Source of the DNA: Saprospiraceae bacterium
GTDB lineage: Bacteria; Bacteroidota; Bacteroidia; Chitinophagales; Saprospiraceae
Length of the DNA: 64,000 nucleotides
NCBI GenBank assembly: GCA_028285085.1
Contig: JANQQI010000094.1
Span: 1-64,000 of the forward strand
Direction of reading: 5' to 3'
The notes below the pieces were generated by a model. It did not search any database and was not told the origin of the DNA. It saw only the letters and a list, made by a program, of their open reading frames with translations. Positions 19,662-28,712 of this stretch are shown here, one piece after another (positions within the stretch are counted from its first letter, which is position 1; each line of letters starts with the position of its first letter). Position numbers and translations under genes: made by a program.

Positions 19662-20684
19662 TCATTCAAGATAATCTTCAATAAACGTAATGACTTTTTG
19701 GTTGAAAAGAACCGTCTCTTCATAATGAGGAGAGTGTGCCGATCTTTGAAAAATGTAAAATTGGTCGTCGGCCAGGTCCATCACTTCTTCGGCTTCGTAC
19801 GCTAGCTGAACGGGCAAAATCCCATCCGCTACGCCCCACAGCAATAACTTGGGAATCACAATTTCATTTAGTCTTTCGGTGAAGTCATAGTGCCAGACGT
19901 CCATTTTTTTCACCACTTGCTTGTTTTGCGCCAATAGAGCCCAATAATCCGTTTCAGAAAATAAAACCTGATTGAGACCGACTAATCCTTTTCCATTATC
20001 CTCATCGAAAAAATAGCCACCAGCATCGGTTACATTCTTACTATGTTGGATGACTACATCCGTATCGCGCCAACTGGGTTTATCTTGATAATAGCGCTTT
20101 ATTTTTTCCCACTTATCCGTGTCTTGACGGACCTGGATCAGGCTATCCGCCACGGCAATTACAAAATCTCTGGAGTATTCGTAAGCGGGTTGACCGAGAT
20201 TATGGCCGCCATCCACTTCAATCCACCCATCGATTTTATTCTGATAATCAGGCTTAAGTAGATAGGCGGTGCCCAGCGTACCTCCCCAACTGTGCCCCAT
20301 CAATACCAGCTTGGCAGGCGAATAGGTCTTTTGAACGTACTGAACGATGATATCCAGATCTTCTACAAATTGATCTAAAGTCAGTAGATCATCATCACTC
20401 TTACCAATACTATTGCCAGAAGCCCTTTGGTCGTAGTAGACTACCGCGTGGCGGCTTTCGATATCCGCAAAGAAGTCGTTCTGAATATCTATAAAGCTAC
20501 TGCCACCGGGGCCGCCGTGCAAATAAATGATGAACACCTCGGATTGCAAATTCCCTCTAGTCCATACTGGCATATCGGCGCCTTTGTGACGGATAAATAC
20601 ATAGTCACTCCCGAGCGGTTCTTTGTTGCAAGAGGTAAAACACAACATCATCAACAGACCGGTCAATATTTTATACATGATCAT
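19662..20684 (-). CDS. Alpha/beta hydrolase lipoprotein (prolyl-iminopeptidase-like)
   Basis: A 340-residue alpha/beta hydrolase with a lipoprotein signal (ILTGLLMMLCFTSC, lipidated Cys at about 19), so it is anchored in the envelope. Seen: the oxyanion loop HGGPGG, DQRASGNS, the nucleophile elbow GHSWGG with catalytic Ser, the acid in GVADGILP and the histidine in SAHSPHYE. HGGPGG plus this spacing resembles proline iminopeptidases and related peptidases or esterases; the substrate is unknown. Its start overlaps the upstream gene's stop (ATGA), so the two are translated from one message. An alternative start is the next Met, MYK, two codons in. Confidence 0.88.
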   Translation of the reverse strand: MIMYKILTGLLMMLCFTSCNKEPLGSDYVFIRHKGADMPVWTRGNLQSEVFIIYLHGGPGGSSFIDIQNDFFADIESRHAVVYYDQRASGNSIGKSDDDLLTLDQFVEDLDIIVQYVQKTYSPAKLVLMGHSWGGTLGTAYLLKPDYQNKIDGWIEVDGGHNLGQPAYEYSRDFVIAVADSLIQVRQDTDKWEKIKRYYQDKPSWRDTDVVIQHSKNVTDAGGYFFDEDNGKGLVGLNQVLFSETDYWALLAQNKQVVKKMDVWHYDFTERLNEIVIPKLLLWGVADGILPVQLAYEAEEVMDLADDQFYIFQRSAHSPHYEETVLFNQKVITFIEDYLE

Positions 20685-21247
20685 CTTAATTGGTAGGCTA
20701 CAGATAGATCAATGGCCACCTTAGGCAACCAAAAATCGTTAAAAGGATATTGATAGAAAAACCTTCCGCCAATGGAAGGAGCCAGTAAATTATCGTTAGC
20801 TAGCGTGATATTACGACCATAGCGAAAACCAAGGGAAGGCGTGAAATGAAACCAGCCACTTCGTCGCTCTACGAACTCGCCTTGTTGATACTCAAGGACG
20901 CGGCTGTCGGCCCTTTGACGCAAAGTACCTGCACCAATAGCGACTTCCCAGATATTTCGCTTCTTGGTATTCCTTCGGAAAAGGAACTCAGGCAACAGCA
21001 GCCAGTTTCTGGTGTGTCCTCGATGCCGGTAATACGCCAGGTTTAACCTAGTTGCGAGTTGATTTTTGCCTTTGGTTAAAGCCATTTCGCCGAAAACAAC
21101 AACACCCGGTCGAGTGGCTAACTCACCGAAATAACCAATACCAATCGAGATGGAAGGGAGTTCCTCATAAGGTGCTTGAGCCGATGCTGGACGCAGTGAT
21201 AATAACACAAGCAGCAAGGGAAAGAATATCGCTTTCTTCTTGTCCAT
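20681..21247 (-). CDS. Small outer-membrane beta-barrel-like protein, unknown function
   Basis: About 188 residues with signal peptide (MDKKKAIFFPLLLVLLSLRPASAQ); I start at this ATG because the longer reading adds seven residues ahead of a normal signal peptide. The mature part alternates hydrophobic and polar residues with aromatic strand ends (LATRLNLAYYRHRG, WFHFTPSLGFRYGR) and ends in VAIDLSVAYQLR, consistent with an eight-strand barrel. No specific family is recognised. It is the first gene of a two-gene operon with the hydrolase lipoprotein; both are envelope proteins. A doubled GTGCAC element lies just before the start. Confidence 0.75.
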   Translation of the reverse strand: MDKKKAIFFPLLLVLLSLRPASAQAPYEELPSISIGIGYFGELATRPGVVVFGEMALTKGKNQLATRLNLAYYRHRGHTRNWLLLPEFLFRRNTKKRNIWEVAIGAGTLRQRADSRVLEYQQGEFVERRSGWFHFTPSLGFRYGRNITLANDNLLAPSIGGRFFYQYPFNDFWLPKVAIDLSVAYQLR

Positions 21248-21260
21248 ATTAAGCTTTGGG

Positions 21261-21276
21261 GTGCACAAAAGTGCAC
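21261..21276. promoter_or_regulatory. Doubled palindrome GTGCAC-AAAA-GTGCAC, possible operator
   Basis: Two copies of the perfect palindrome GTGCAC flank AAAA, so the whole is an inverted as well as a direct repeat. It sits 14 bases upstream of the start of the barrel-protein gene at 21247. A role as an operator is inferred from symmetry and position. The rest of the gap to 21555 shows no gene or strong hairpin. Confidence 0.4.
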
Positions 21277-21555
21277 ATTATTTATTTTGTCAGGGGCTAT
21301 TTTAGTAAGGACTGCCTTGGCGATTCCACCACAAAAATAGTAGCGTAAAGATAATTGATAACTGTGAGAAGAAGGGAGGATATTTATCCTGAAAGGAGAA
21401 CTTAAAGAAGACTTAACTTAAGCCAAAACGGAAGAATAGAAGAAAGGCAAATTGAGTATTATGGGATAGCAAATGAATAGATAGCCGAGTCGCAAATTCT
21501 TGTTATTCAAACGTTAGAAGTCGAAAGAAAACGGTTGCCGACTTGTACTAGTTGC

Positions 21556-21918
21556 TTACAGAGTACCCCGATCTAAAACCTTCTCTAATTGTTTATCAAA
21601 ATAGTCGAGGTACTTATCGTTAGACAGTAAATCATAGACTATGCTAGAATTTTTTCCACATAAAGAACGGCGCATGATAAGTAAGAGTCGGGTCGTTTTA
21701 CTGTAAGACTCGATCTGACTAAAAACTTCTTCGTCAATGGGTTGAGAAAACGCGACGGAAGTCGGGGCAGTTACCAATTGATGCGTTTGCGTGGAATGAT
21801 GGGCGGTGATGAGTGCCCGGGTATGATACTCAATGTACTGGAGCTTTGTATCAATAATGCTTAAGAGATGTTCTACAAAAGCACGGTGGTCATTTAGACT
21901 TTCAGGGTTATATCGCAC
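21556..21918 (-). CDS. Hypothetical protein, 120 residues
   Basis: An open frame of 120 codons with ATG start, no signal peptide and no membrane segment. The protein is predicted to be mostly helical (HRAFVEHLLSIIDTKLQYIEYHTRAL at the start, KYLDYFDKQLEKVLDRG at the end) with a Ser/Thr/Pro-containing middle. I do not recognise it. It stands alone, with gaps of about 200-300 bases on both sides and divergent from the MoxR-like ATPase gene. Confidence 0.6.
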   Translation of the reverse strand: MRYNPESLNDHRAFVEHLLSIIDTKLQYIEYHTRALITAHHSTQTHQLVTAPTSVAFSQPIDEEVFSQIESYSKTTRLLLIMRRSLCGKNSSIVYDLLSNDKYLDYFDKQLEKVLDRGTL

Positions 21919-22126
21919 GGGTCTATTTATATTTCATGGTCAAATACAAATAGTTTTGGCTAGTCTGTAATCTTCGTCGGTTATGGTTTCGATCCTGCTA
22001 GTGCAAATAGCGTGCTACTTTTAATTTAGGAGTTGATATCTAGCGGATTCAAGAACAATATGGTAACTCCGACCGTTTTATTTTTTTGTTTCTAAACAGC
22101 AATACGAATCGATTTAAACACTATAA

Positions 22127-23608
22127 ATGAAAGACATCACGACTCTAGGTGCCCTCAAAGCATCCGGCTACACGCCCAAAACGATTAAAGAAGAGCTACG
22201 ACATAATCTTATCACTAAGCTGCAGAATAAGGACAAGGTCTTCACCGGAATTCTGGGATTCGAGGATACGGTGATCCCCGATTTGGAGCGAGCGGTCTTA
22301 TCACAGCACAATATCTTATTGCTTGGACTACGCGGACAAGCAAAAACGCGCATCGCGCGCTTGTTGGTCAATTTACTGGATGAATACATGCCCATCGTCG
22401 CGGGCAGTGAACTAAACGATGATCCGCTCCGGCCCATTTCACGATTTGCCCACGATCTAATCGCCGAGAAAGGCGACGATTGCCCAATTGAATGGGTACA
22501 CCGCGACGAGCGCTACGTTGAGAAATTAGCGACCCCCGATGTAAGTATCGCCGATTTGGTAGGCGATGTCGATCCGATCAAAGCGGCGGCGATGAAGTTG
22601 CCTTATTCCGACGAGCGAGTGATCCATTTCGGTCTGATTCCACGCTCACATCGCTCGATTTTCGTGATCAACGAGCTACCGGATTTACAGGCGCGGATTC
22701 AAGTGTCGCTTTTCAATATCCTCCAAGAAGGAGATATGCAGATTCGTGGGTTCAAGCTACGCCTACCTCTGGATATTCAGTTTGTCTTTACCGCCAACCC
22801 TGAGGACTACACCAATCGTGGTAGCATTATTACCCCACTCAAAGACCGGATTGAAAGTCAGATTTTGACCCACTATCCGAAAAATATTGACATTGCTCGT
22901 AAGATTACGGAGCAAGAAGCGCGTTTGGCGGATGCCCAAGTTGAGGCCGTAAAAGTCCCTGAGGTATTGAAAATAATGCTGGAACGTATTGTCTTCGAAG
23001 CTCGGGATAGTGAGTTTATTGACGAAAAAAGTGGGGTGTCGGCTCGTTTGAGCATCTCCGGCTACGAAAATCTAATCAGTACCGCCGAACGACGCATGCT
23101 CTTAAACAGTGGCAAGCAAACCAAAGTAAGAATTACCGATTTCTGGGGAGTAGTCCCGGCCATCACCGGAAAGGTCGAATTGGTCTATGAGGGTGAGCAA
23201 GAGGGACCTTACACGGTCGCGATGACTTTGCTTAGCAAGGCGATTAAATCGACCTTCCTGGAATACTTCCCTGATCCCGATAAGTTGAAAAAAGGCCGGG
23301 AGCGTGATCCCTACGGAACGATCCGGGCGTGGTTCTCGGGCGGGAATACGATCGATCTGCTCAACGATAGCAGTGACAAAGATTTTCGCAAGGCCTTGGA
23401 TAGTGTAGCGGGTTTGCGTAAATTGGTGGAAGCGCAAAGTGATATTGCGGAAGACGATCGGTACACCTTCATGGAGCTTGTATTGCACGGCTTGTGCGAA
23501 TTTGACATTATCAACAAAGATATTTTGGAAGCCAGTTTTAGTTTCCGTGATCTCTTGGCCAATATGTTTGATAATGACGAAGAGGACGATGGCTTCGACG
23601 AGTACTAG
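22127..23608 (+). CDS. MoxR/magnesium-chelatase-like AAA+ ATPase
   Basis: A 493-residue AAA+ protein of the MoxR/MgChl-I type. Walker A is GLRGQAKT at residues 67-74, a variant of GxxGxGKT; Walker B reads IFVINELPDLQ, with Asn instead of the first Asp, and the sensor 1 strand is FVFTANPEDYTNRG, followed by PLKDRIESQI. An acidic tail (DNDEEDDGFDEY) ends it. Such ATPases usually work with a VWA-domain partner to remodel or insert cofactors into client proteins; no VWA gene is next to it here. The next gene is a separate TsaC/YciO homologue 60 bases downstream. Confidence 0.88.
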   Translation: MKDITTLGALKASGYTPKTIKEELRHNLITKLQNKDKVFTGILGFEDTVIPDLERAVLSQHNILLLGLRGQAKTRIARLLVNLLDEYMPIVAGSELNDDPLRPISRFAHDLIAEKGDDCPIEWVHRDERYVEKLATPDVSIADLVGDVDPIKAAAMKLPYSDERVIHFGLIPRSHRSIFVINELPDLQARIQVSLFNILQEGDMQIRGFKLRLPLDIQFVFTANPEDYTNRGSIITPLKDRIESQILTHYPKNIDIARKITEQEARLADAQVEAVKVPEVLKIMLERIVFEARDSEFIDEKSGVSARLSISGYENLISTAERRMLLNSGKQTKVRITDFWGVVPAITGKVELVYEGEQEGPYTVAMTLLSKAIKSTFLEYFPDPDKLKKGRERDPYGTIRAWFSGGNTIDLLNDSSDKDFRKALDSVAGLRKLVEAQSDIAEDDRYTFMELVLHGLCEFDIINKDILEASFSFRDLLANMFDNDEEDDGFDEY

Positions 23609-23668
23609 ATCTTACTAGTCAAGGTGGAGTGGGGGATGCGCATTTCATGAAAAACGACCAATTTTATT

Positions 23669-24280
23669 ATGCTACTGCGCATCAACCCCGATAATCCTCA
23701 AGATCGTTTGATTCGGCAAGTTGTCGATAAGCTCGAGAGTGGTGGGGTCATCATTTATCCAACTGATACGGTTTATGGCTTAGCTTGTGATATTGAACAA
23801 GCAAAAGCGGTACAACGCATTTGCAGGCTGCGTCAATTAGATGTTCGCAAGGCGAATTTGACGATCGTCTGCCAAGATATCCGGCAAATCTCCAATTACA
23901 CGCACCAGATTGATAATCAGAATTTTAAGTTGCTGAAACGCAACTTACCGGGCCCTTTCACCTTTATCCTCCGCGCTGGCCAACGGCTCCCCAAGTCTTT
24001 TCAAAATCGGCGAAAGACCGTAGGGGTTCGTATTTCTGCCAATCCGATTACCCATGCGTTGATCGATACCTTGGGCCGTCCTTTGCTGTCCATATCGCTT
24101 AAATCTGATGATGAAATCCTGGAATATTTCACCGATCCTTCTGAAATTCATGATGATTACGAGAAATTAGTTGATATCGTGGTCGATGGTGGCACCGGGA
24201 ATAATATACCCTCAACGGTAGTTGACCTGACCGGCAGTGAACCAGAGATTATTCGACAAGGAGAAGGAGAGCTGGTCTAA
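23669..24280 (+). CDS. YciO/Sua5/YrdC-family protein (threonylcarbamoyl-AMP synthase-like)
   Basis: A 203-residue single-domain YrdC/Sua5 protein. Seen: GGVIIYPTDTVYGLACD (the conserved YPTDTVYG), RKANLTIVC in place of the common KRPF/KRPL-type segment, LPGPFTFILRA, VGVRISANPI and the C-terminal IPSTVVDLTG. The family binds ATP, threonine and bicarbonate to form threonylcarbamoyl-AMP for tRNA t6A. The lysine/arginine composition and short length fit the YciO branch, whose exact role is less certain than TsaC. Start ATG at 23669 chosen because MLLRINPDNPQ matches family N-termini. Confidence 0.88.
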   Translation: MLLRINPDNPQDRLIRQVVDKLESGGVIIYPTDTVYGLACDIEQAKAVQRICRLRQLDVRKANLTIVCQDIRQISNYTHQIDNQNFKLLKRNLPGPFTFILRAGQRLPKSFQNRRKTVGVRISANPITHALIDTLGRPLLSISLKSDDEILEYFTDPSEIHDDYEKLVDIVVDGGTGNNIPSTVVDLTGSEPEIIRQGEGELV

Positions 24281-24391
24281 AAAGGAATAGAGTTGGCTTA
24301 TTTGTTGATTTCGAGAAATGAATGTAGATTAGCTTTCAAATAGAACTACCTTTCTGCTACAACGCGCTATTATTCACAAAAATATAAAAGC

Positions 24392-25555
24392 ATGAAACCA
24401 CTACTATCCATGTGCTTGGTAGCACTATTTGTCTTGCCTTTACAAGCGGCTCACATCCTGAGCGGTACCATCAATTACGAAAAAATCAGTGCTACGGAAT
24501 ACAATGCACAACTCGTATTATATCGTAATTGCTCGGGTGGTGGCGCCGAATTTGACCAAACCATTGGCATTGGCATTTTTCAAAACGGGGCTTTATTCGT
24601 TACCTATCAGGTGGAGCTATCCTCAATTGAAGCCATTGAGCCGGCGGATTATGAAGATTGCTCGGAAACTTTACCCAACATTTGTACTGAGCGTGGGATT
24701 TACGATTTTACCTTTAATTGGACTTTCAATAATGCTCCTTTTTCTATCGTCTACCAACGTTGTTGCTGGTCACATGATTTGGCCAATGTCGACTCTCCGG
24801 GAGAGCGTGGCCTTACCGTTGAAGCGGAAGTAAGTGTCGCGGCCCAAGAGCAGGGCAATACAAGTCCATTTATTGACTTTCCATTGGCTTTCGTTTCTTG
24901 TCCCGGAGAACAAGTCAGCATTCCGTTGGATAACTTTGATGCGGAAGGCGATAGCTTAGGCTACGAAATGTGCATGCCGCTGCAAGGTGGTGGTTTGGAA
25001 GGTACTGTAGATGCCCCGGGCGATCCATCTGGTTGTAATGGGGTTGTTCCTAACCCTCCTTGTGCCGGCCCCTACGAAGTCCTACCATTTGCGGCAGGCT
25101 TTGATCTCAGCAATCCCTTTCCCACCCTCGATGGGATTACCTTTGATCCGGTGAATGGCACCATGGAATTTGTGCCGACGGATGTTGGACGTTATGTATT
25201 CGGCCTTTGCATCACTGAATTCCGGGATGGAGAAATTATTGGAATGTATCGTGATAATTTAATGCTATCCGATTATGCGCCAACGCCTGTTTCGGTAAGT
25301 AATCCCCAAGCGATTAAAGCTTGGTCCGCTTATGTAAATCCAATGGATAAATTGTTGAATTTGATGCGGGAGACGGCGAGTAGTGAGGAGGCTATTCTGC
25401 ATCTGTACGATTTACAAGGTCGCGCTTTACTGCAACGACCGATCGCAACGGGTACGAATAGCCTGCAAATCGAGATGAATTATCCTTCGGGCTTGTATTT
25501 GTTAAGTGTCGAAGGAGCAGAAGGCAAGCAGTTGATCAAAGTATTTATCCCTTAA
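24392..25555 (+). CDS. T9SS-exported protein with type A sorting domain
   Basis: A 387-residue secreted protein with signal peptide MKPLLSMCLVALFVLPLQAAH. The body (about 20-290) holds several cysteines and phrases such as LVLYRNCSGGG, VYQRCCWSHD and GRYVFGLCITEFRDG, which recur in large Bacteroidota adhesin-type proteins where they precede PKD-like domains. The last 85 residues (YDLQGRALLQRP, SGLYLLSVEG, QLIKVFIP) are a type A T9SS C-terminal sorting domain, cleaved on export. Ligand unknown. It is monocistronic and followed by a strong terminator. Confidence 0.85.
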   Translation: MKPLLSMCLVALFVLPLQAAHILSGTINYEKISATEYNAQLVLYRNCSGGGAEFDQTIGIGIFQNGALFVTYQVELSSIEAIEPADYEDCSETLPNICTERGIYDFTFNWTFNNAPFSIVYQRCCWSHDLANVDSPGERGLTVEAEVSVAAQEQGNTSPFIDFPLAFVSCPGEQVSIPLDNFDAEGDSLGYEMCMPLQGGGLEGTVDAPGDPSGCNGVVPNPPCAGPYEVLPFAAGFDLSNPFPTLDGITFDPVNGTMEFVPTDVGRYVFGLCITEFRDGEIIGMYRDNLMLSDYAPTPVSVSNPQAIKAWSAYVNPMDKLLNLMRETASSEEAILHLYDLQGRALLQRPIATGTNSLQIEMNYPSGLYLLSVEGAEGKQLIKVFIP

Positions 25556-25561
25556 AATTAT

Positions 25562-25604
25562 AAAAGCCAATAGCGGAGTTCAGATCACCACTATTGGCTT
25601 TTTT
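25562..25604 (+). terminator. Rho-independent terminator
   Basis: AAAAGCCAATAG pairs exactly with CTATTGGCTTTT around a 17-base loop and is followed by more T. It lies a few bases after the stop of the T9SS protein gene. Confidence 0.9.
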
Positions 25605-25607
25605 ATC

Positions 25608-25770
25608 GAAGTTGTTCAAAAATGGAGGTTGAAATGGATTGTAAGTATTTGGATTTTAAGATGAAGCTCATTTTGAGTTTCGTACATAGCATGTACGGGA
25701 CGAAGAATAGCTGAAATATTGGACTTCAAATACTTACAAAACGTTCTTCTATCTATTTTTAAACAACTTC
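25608..25770. repeat. 163-bp symmetrical imperfect inverted repeat
   Basis: The two halves match each other's reverse complement without gaps. Best paired are the ends (GAAGTTGTT with AACAACTTC, then AAAAAT), the block TTGTAAGTATTTG with CAAATACTTACAA, and the centre GTACA-TAGCA-TGTAC, whose midpoint (25689) is exactly the midpoint of the element. About two thirds of positions pair. It lies between two converging genes, just past one terminator. It may be a decayed miniature element or a structured RNA; no target duplication was identified. Confidence 0.6.
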
Positions 25771-25784
25771 ATCATTAAAACAAT

Positions 25785-27875
25785 CTATTCCATCAATCCT
25801 AAAGCTTTATCGACTTCCGTTACCGGTAGCTTACAGACTTTGTTTTGGCAAACATAGATCATCGTGCGATCATCCTGCAACTTGTCTTTTAGTAACTCCA
25901 GAGTACCTTCATCCTTACCACCAAGCAAAATCGCGTTCGGTAGATACTGACGCATCATCTCTTGTTGCTTAGCCGCGTAATCCTGACCAATGATGGCGAT
26001 TTCATAAGGTGTGTGCAGCAGATCAAGGTAAAGGTTACACCAATTCGAATAGAAGCTCGGTTGTGGGGCCTGATTGACGATCGGCTCCATGTTTTTCATC
26101 ATCTGACGTGCCTTGTCCATATAGTCATTATTATACAAATAAGTACCTAAACGAAATAAGCTTCGAGCCATCACAGAGTTGGAGCCCGGAATAACATTAT
26201 CACTTAACTCCTTCTTACGGGCCACCAGTGGTGGATCAAGCTTAGAGGTGTAATTGAACATGCCGCTGTCAGATTCATAGAAGTGCGTCAAAGCGTATTC
26301 CGCCAAATCCTTAGCATAATAAAGCCATTTTTCGTCGAAGGTGACTTCGTAGAGTGCCGTCAGGGATTGGATCATCAAGGCATAATCATCGAGGAAGGCA
26401 TTGATTTTGACTTTGCCGTCTTTATAATTGCGGTGCAATCGATGATCTTCTGCCATCATATTCTTGACGAGAAAATCAGCATTTTTCTTAGCGGTTTCGA
26501 GATATTCTGCCGTTCCAAAAGCCTTATAGGCGTCGATATAGCCATTGAGCATGAGTGCATTCCAGCTCGTTAGGACTTTATCATCTAGCCCTGGCCGCTC
26601 GCGTTGCTCGCGCACGGAGAAGAGTTTGGCTTTCGCTTCTTCGACCTTTTTGGCCAACTCCGCTTCCGTCAGCTTATGGGATTTAGTCATTTTTTCGATA
26701 CTCTTCTTGCGGTGCAAAATATTCTTGCGATCTTCCCAATTGCCACGTGGTAGAATGGTGTAATAATCGGAGATAATCTCAATGAGCTGTTCATCCTGCA
26801 ATGCCTGATTAATCTCATTTTTGGTCCATACGTAGAATTTTCCTTCTTCGCCTTCGCTATCCGCATCGAGTGAAGAGTAAAAACCGCCACTCTTGTCCGT
26901 TAATTCTCGCTGGATAAAAGCCAATGTTTCGTGTACCGTTTTTTCGTACAATGGATTTTTGGTCAACTGGTAAGCTTTAGAATAAAGACTCACCAATTGC
27001 CCATTATCATACAGCATCTTCTCAAAATGCGGGACTTTCCAGATCGCATCGGTAGAGTAGCGCGCGAAGCCTCCACCAATTTGGTCGTAGATCCCCCCCA
27101 AAGCCATTTTATCTAAGGTCAGAGTCACCGCTTCTAATGCTTCCGGGGAATCGTAGAGCGCGTGATAGCGCAATAGAAATTCGTAATTGTTGGGCATCGG
27201 AAATTTAGGACTCCCTTGACGACCGCCTTCGCGAAAGTCGATGGAAGACAAAAACGTATTGCCCACCATTTGCATAGAATCTTGGCTCAAGCTGCTATCA
27301 TCGAGGCGGAGCTGAATACTTTCATTCGCTTGCATGCCTTCCGAAAGCTGCGCCGCGTAGGTTTTCAATTGATCTGGCTCTTTTTGGCGCAGATCAATGA
27401 AGTAATCAAGAATCTCGACCCACTTTTTCTTGGGAAAATAGGTGCCCGCCCAGATGGGCTGGCCATTAGGAAGCGCAATAGCGTTGAGCGGCCAGCCACA
27501 GGAGCCACCACTGGCCAGGTGGCAAGCGGTCATATACACATCGTCGACATCGGGACGCTCCTCGCGATCCACTTTGATGCTCACGAAGTTATCATTCATA
27601 ATACGGGCCACGGTGGTATCCTCGAAAGATTCGTGTTCCATGACATGACACCAGTGACAAGCCGAATAGCCGACACTGACAATGATCATCTTATCCTCGG
27701 CTTGGGCCTTTTGTAAGGCCTCATCGCCCCAGGGGTACCAGTCCACTGGATTATAGGCGTGTTGCAGGAGATAGGGACTATTTTCGTTGGCCAGATGATT
27801 CGTTTTTTGGCCTTGGGTACACGCACAAAACAGGGTACACAGCAGTAATGCGTAGCAGGAAGATTTCAGCGACAT
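25785..27875 (-). CDS. Thioredoxin-domain lipoprotein, YyaL/DUF255 family
   Basis: About 696 residues. The N-terminus ([19 protein letters not shown]) is a lipoprotein signal, so I start at this ATG and not at the upstream one 20 codons earlier. The thioredoxin-like DUF255 domain follows with [22 protein letters not shown] and the [12 protein letters not shown] redox motif, then [15 protein letters not shown] and GGWPL-like [12 protein letters not shown]. The rest is an alpha/alpha six-barrel typical of the YyaL/Spata20 family ([29 protein letters not shown]). Family members are thought to be redox or carbohydrate-related, but the reaction is unknown. The lipobox is unusual, since most relatives lack a signal. 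It is convergent with the T9SS gene and divergent from the YkuK-like gene. Confidence 0.9.
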   Translation of the reverse strand: MSLKSSCYALLLCTLFCACTQGQKTNHLANENSPYLLQHAYNPVDWYPWGDEALQKAQAEDKMIIVSVGYSACHWCHVMEHESFEDTTVARIMNDNFVSIKVDREERPDVDDVYMTACHLASGGSCGWPLNAIALPNGQPIWAGTYFPKKKWVEILDYFIDLRQKEPDQLKTYAAQLSEGMQANESIQLRLDDSSLSQDSMQMVGNTFLSSIDFREGGRQGSPKFPMPNNYEFLLRYHALYDSPEALEAVTLTLDKMALGGIYDQIGGGFARYSTDAIWKVPHFEKMLYDNGQLVSLYSKAYQLTKNPLYEKTVHETLAFIQRELTDKSGGFYSSLDADSEGEEGKFYVWTKNEINQALQDEQLIEIISDYYTILPRGNWEDRKNILHRKKSIEKMTKSHKLTEAELAKKVEEAKAKLFSVREQRERPGLDDKVLTSWNALMLNGYIDAYKAFGTAEYLETAKKNADFLVKNMMAEDHRLHRNYKDGKVKINAFLDDYALMIQSLTALYEVTFDEKWLYYAKDLAEYALTHFYESDSGMFNYTSKLDPPLVARKKELSDNVIPGSNSVMARSLFRLGTYLYNNDYMDKARQMMKNMEPIVNQAPQPSFYSNWCNLYLDLLHTPYEIAIIGQDYAAKQQEMMRQYLPNAILLGGKDEGTLELLKDKLQDDRTMIYVCQNKVCKLPVTEVDKALGLME

Positions 27876-28159
27876 TAGATATTTGAGTTTATAACTTGAT
27901 TGTTCAAACGGATTCCCCGTCGAATCGTTGCCCAAGATGCGGATAAATTCTGAATAGTGGATAAGGGATTCGGGAACTTAAGGGAGGAGGGTGTTGTTTA
28001 GAAATTTGTTAATTTAGATAAAATTATTATTAATTTTTTGCATAATACGAAAAACAACAAAAGATATTTTTAAATTTATTGAAAGACGGAAAGATATGAT
28101 TGAACGTCGATTTTGATGGTTTAATCATTCCGCCAAACGACTTAAAAATCCTAAGCAAT

Positions 28160-28630
28160 ATGAAGTGGCGAAGACTCAACGGGGTTAAAATAGAGGACCC
28201 TATTCTCAAAGCGGTTGAAGACACGATTAAGCTCGAAATGGAGAAGGGATACCGACTCAAAGTATGTATCGGTACCGATTCACAGGTTCGAGGTAGTCTT
28301 GTAGAATTTGCGACGGTTATTGTCTTTCTGCGCGAGAAGAAAGGTGGCTTTATGTTTATCAGCAACAGCAAAACGGAGAAGAAAATGAGTTTGCGAGAGC
28401 GAATGATTACCGAGGTCGGTAAATCTGTCGAGATCGCTTATACGCTTTGTGATTTGCTGGATCGATACAATATTGAGCTCGAAGTACACGCCGATATCAA
28501 TACGGACCCACACTTCCAGTCCAACAAAGCCTTGAAAGAGGCGATGGGCTACATCCTGGGGATGGGCTTTGTATTCAAAGCTAAGCCGAATGCTTTTGCC
28601 AGCTCCAGCTGCGCGGACAAAGTGGTCTAA
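28160..28630 (+). CDS. YkuK-like RNase H-fold protein (DUF458 type)
   Basis: About 156 residues from the ATG at 28160; a TTG at 28100, immediately after an in-frame stop, would add 20 residues and cannot be excluded. Seen: CIGTDSQVRGSLVEFATVIVFL, where the Asp and the following strand resemble the RNase H first strand, then ELEVHADINTDPHFQSNKAL and the ending GFVFKAKPNAFASSSCADKV, all typical of the YkuK family. These proteins share an RNase H-like fold; activity is not established. It is convergent with the histidine kinase gene and shares its 3' region with a terminator. Confidence 0.8.
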   Translation: MKWRRLNGVKIEDPILKAVEDTIKLEMEKGYRLKVCIGTDSQVRGSLVEFATVIVFLREKKGGFMFISNSKTEKKMSLRERMITEVGKSVEIAYTLCDLLDRYNIELEVHADINTDPHFQSNKALKEAMGYILGMGFVFKAKPNAFASSSCADKVV

Positions 28631-28676
28631 ATCAATTGGCCGCGCGCTTCGGGCGTGTGGTACAAAAATATTCAGC

Positions 28677-28712
28677 CAGGCTTCCTTACGATGGTAGGGG
28701 AGCCTGTTTTTT
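28677..28712 (+). terminator. Terminator of the YkuK-like gene, overlapping the end of the opposing kinase gene
   Basis: CAGGCTTCCTTAC pairs imperfectly with GTAGGGGAGCCTG around a GATG loop, followed by TTTTTT. The hairpin overlaps the last codons and stop of the histidine kinase gene on the other strand (stop at 28686). Confidence 0.75.

Noticed and set aside
27216-27716. Plus-strand open frame of 166 codons inside the YyaL-like gene
   Set aside because: Antisense to a well-conserved gene; no start context or family.
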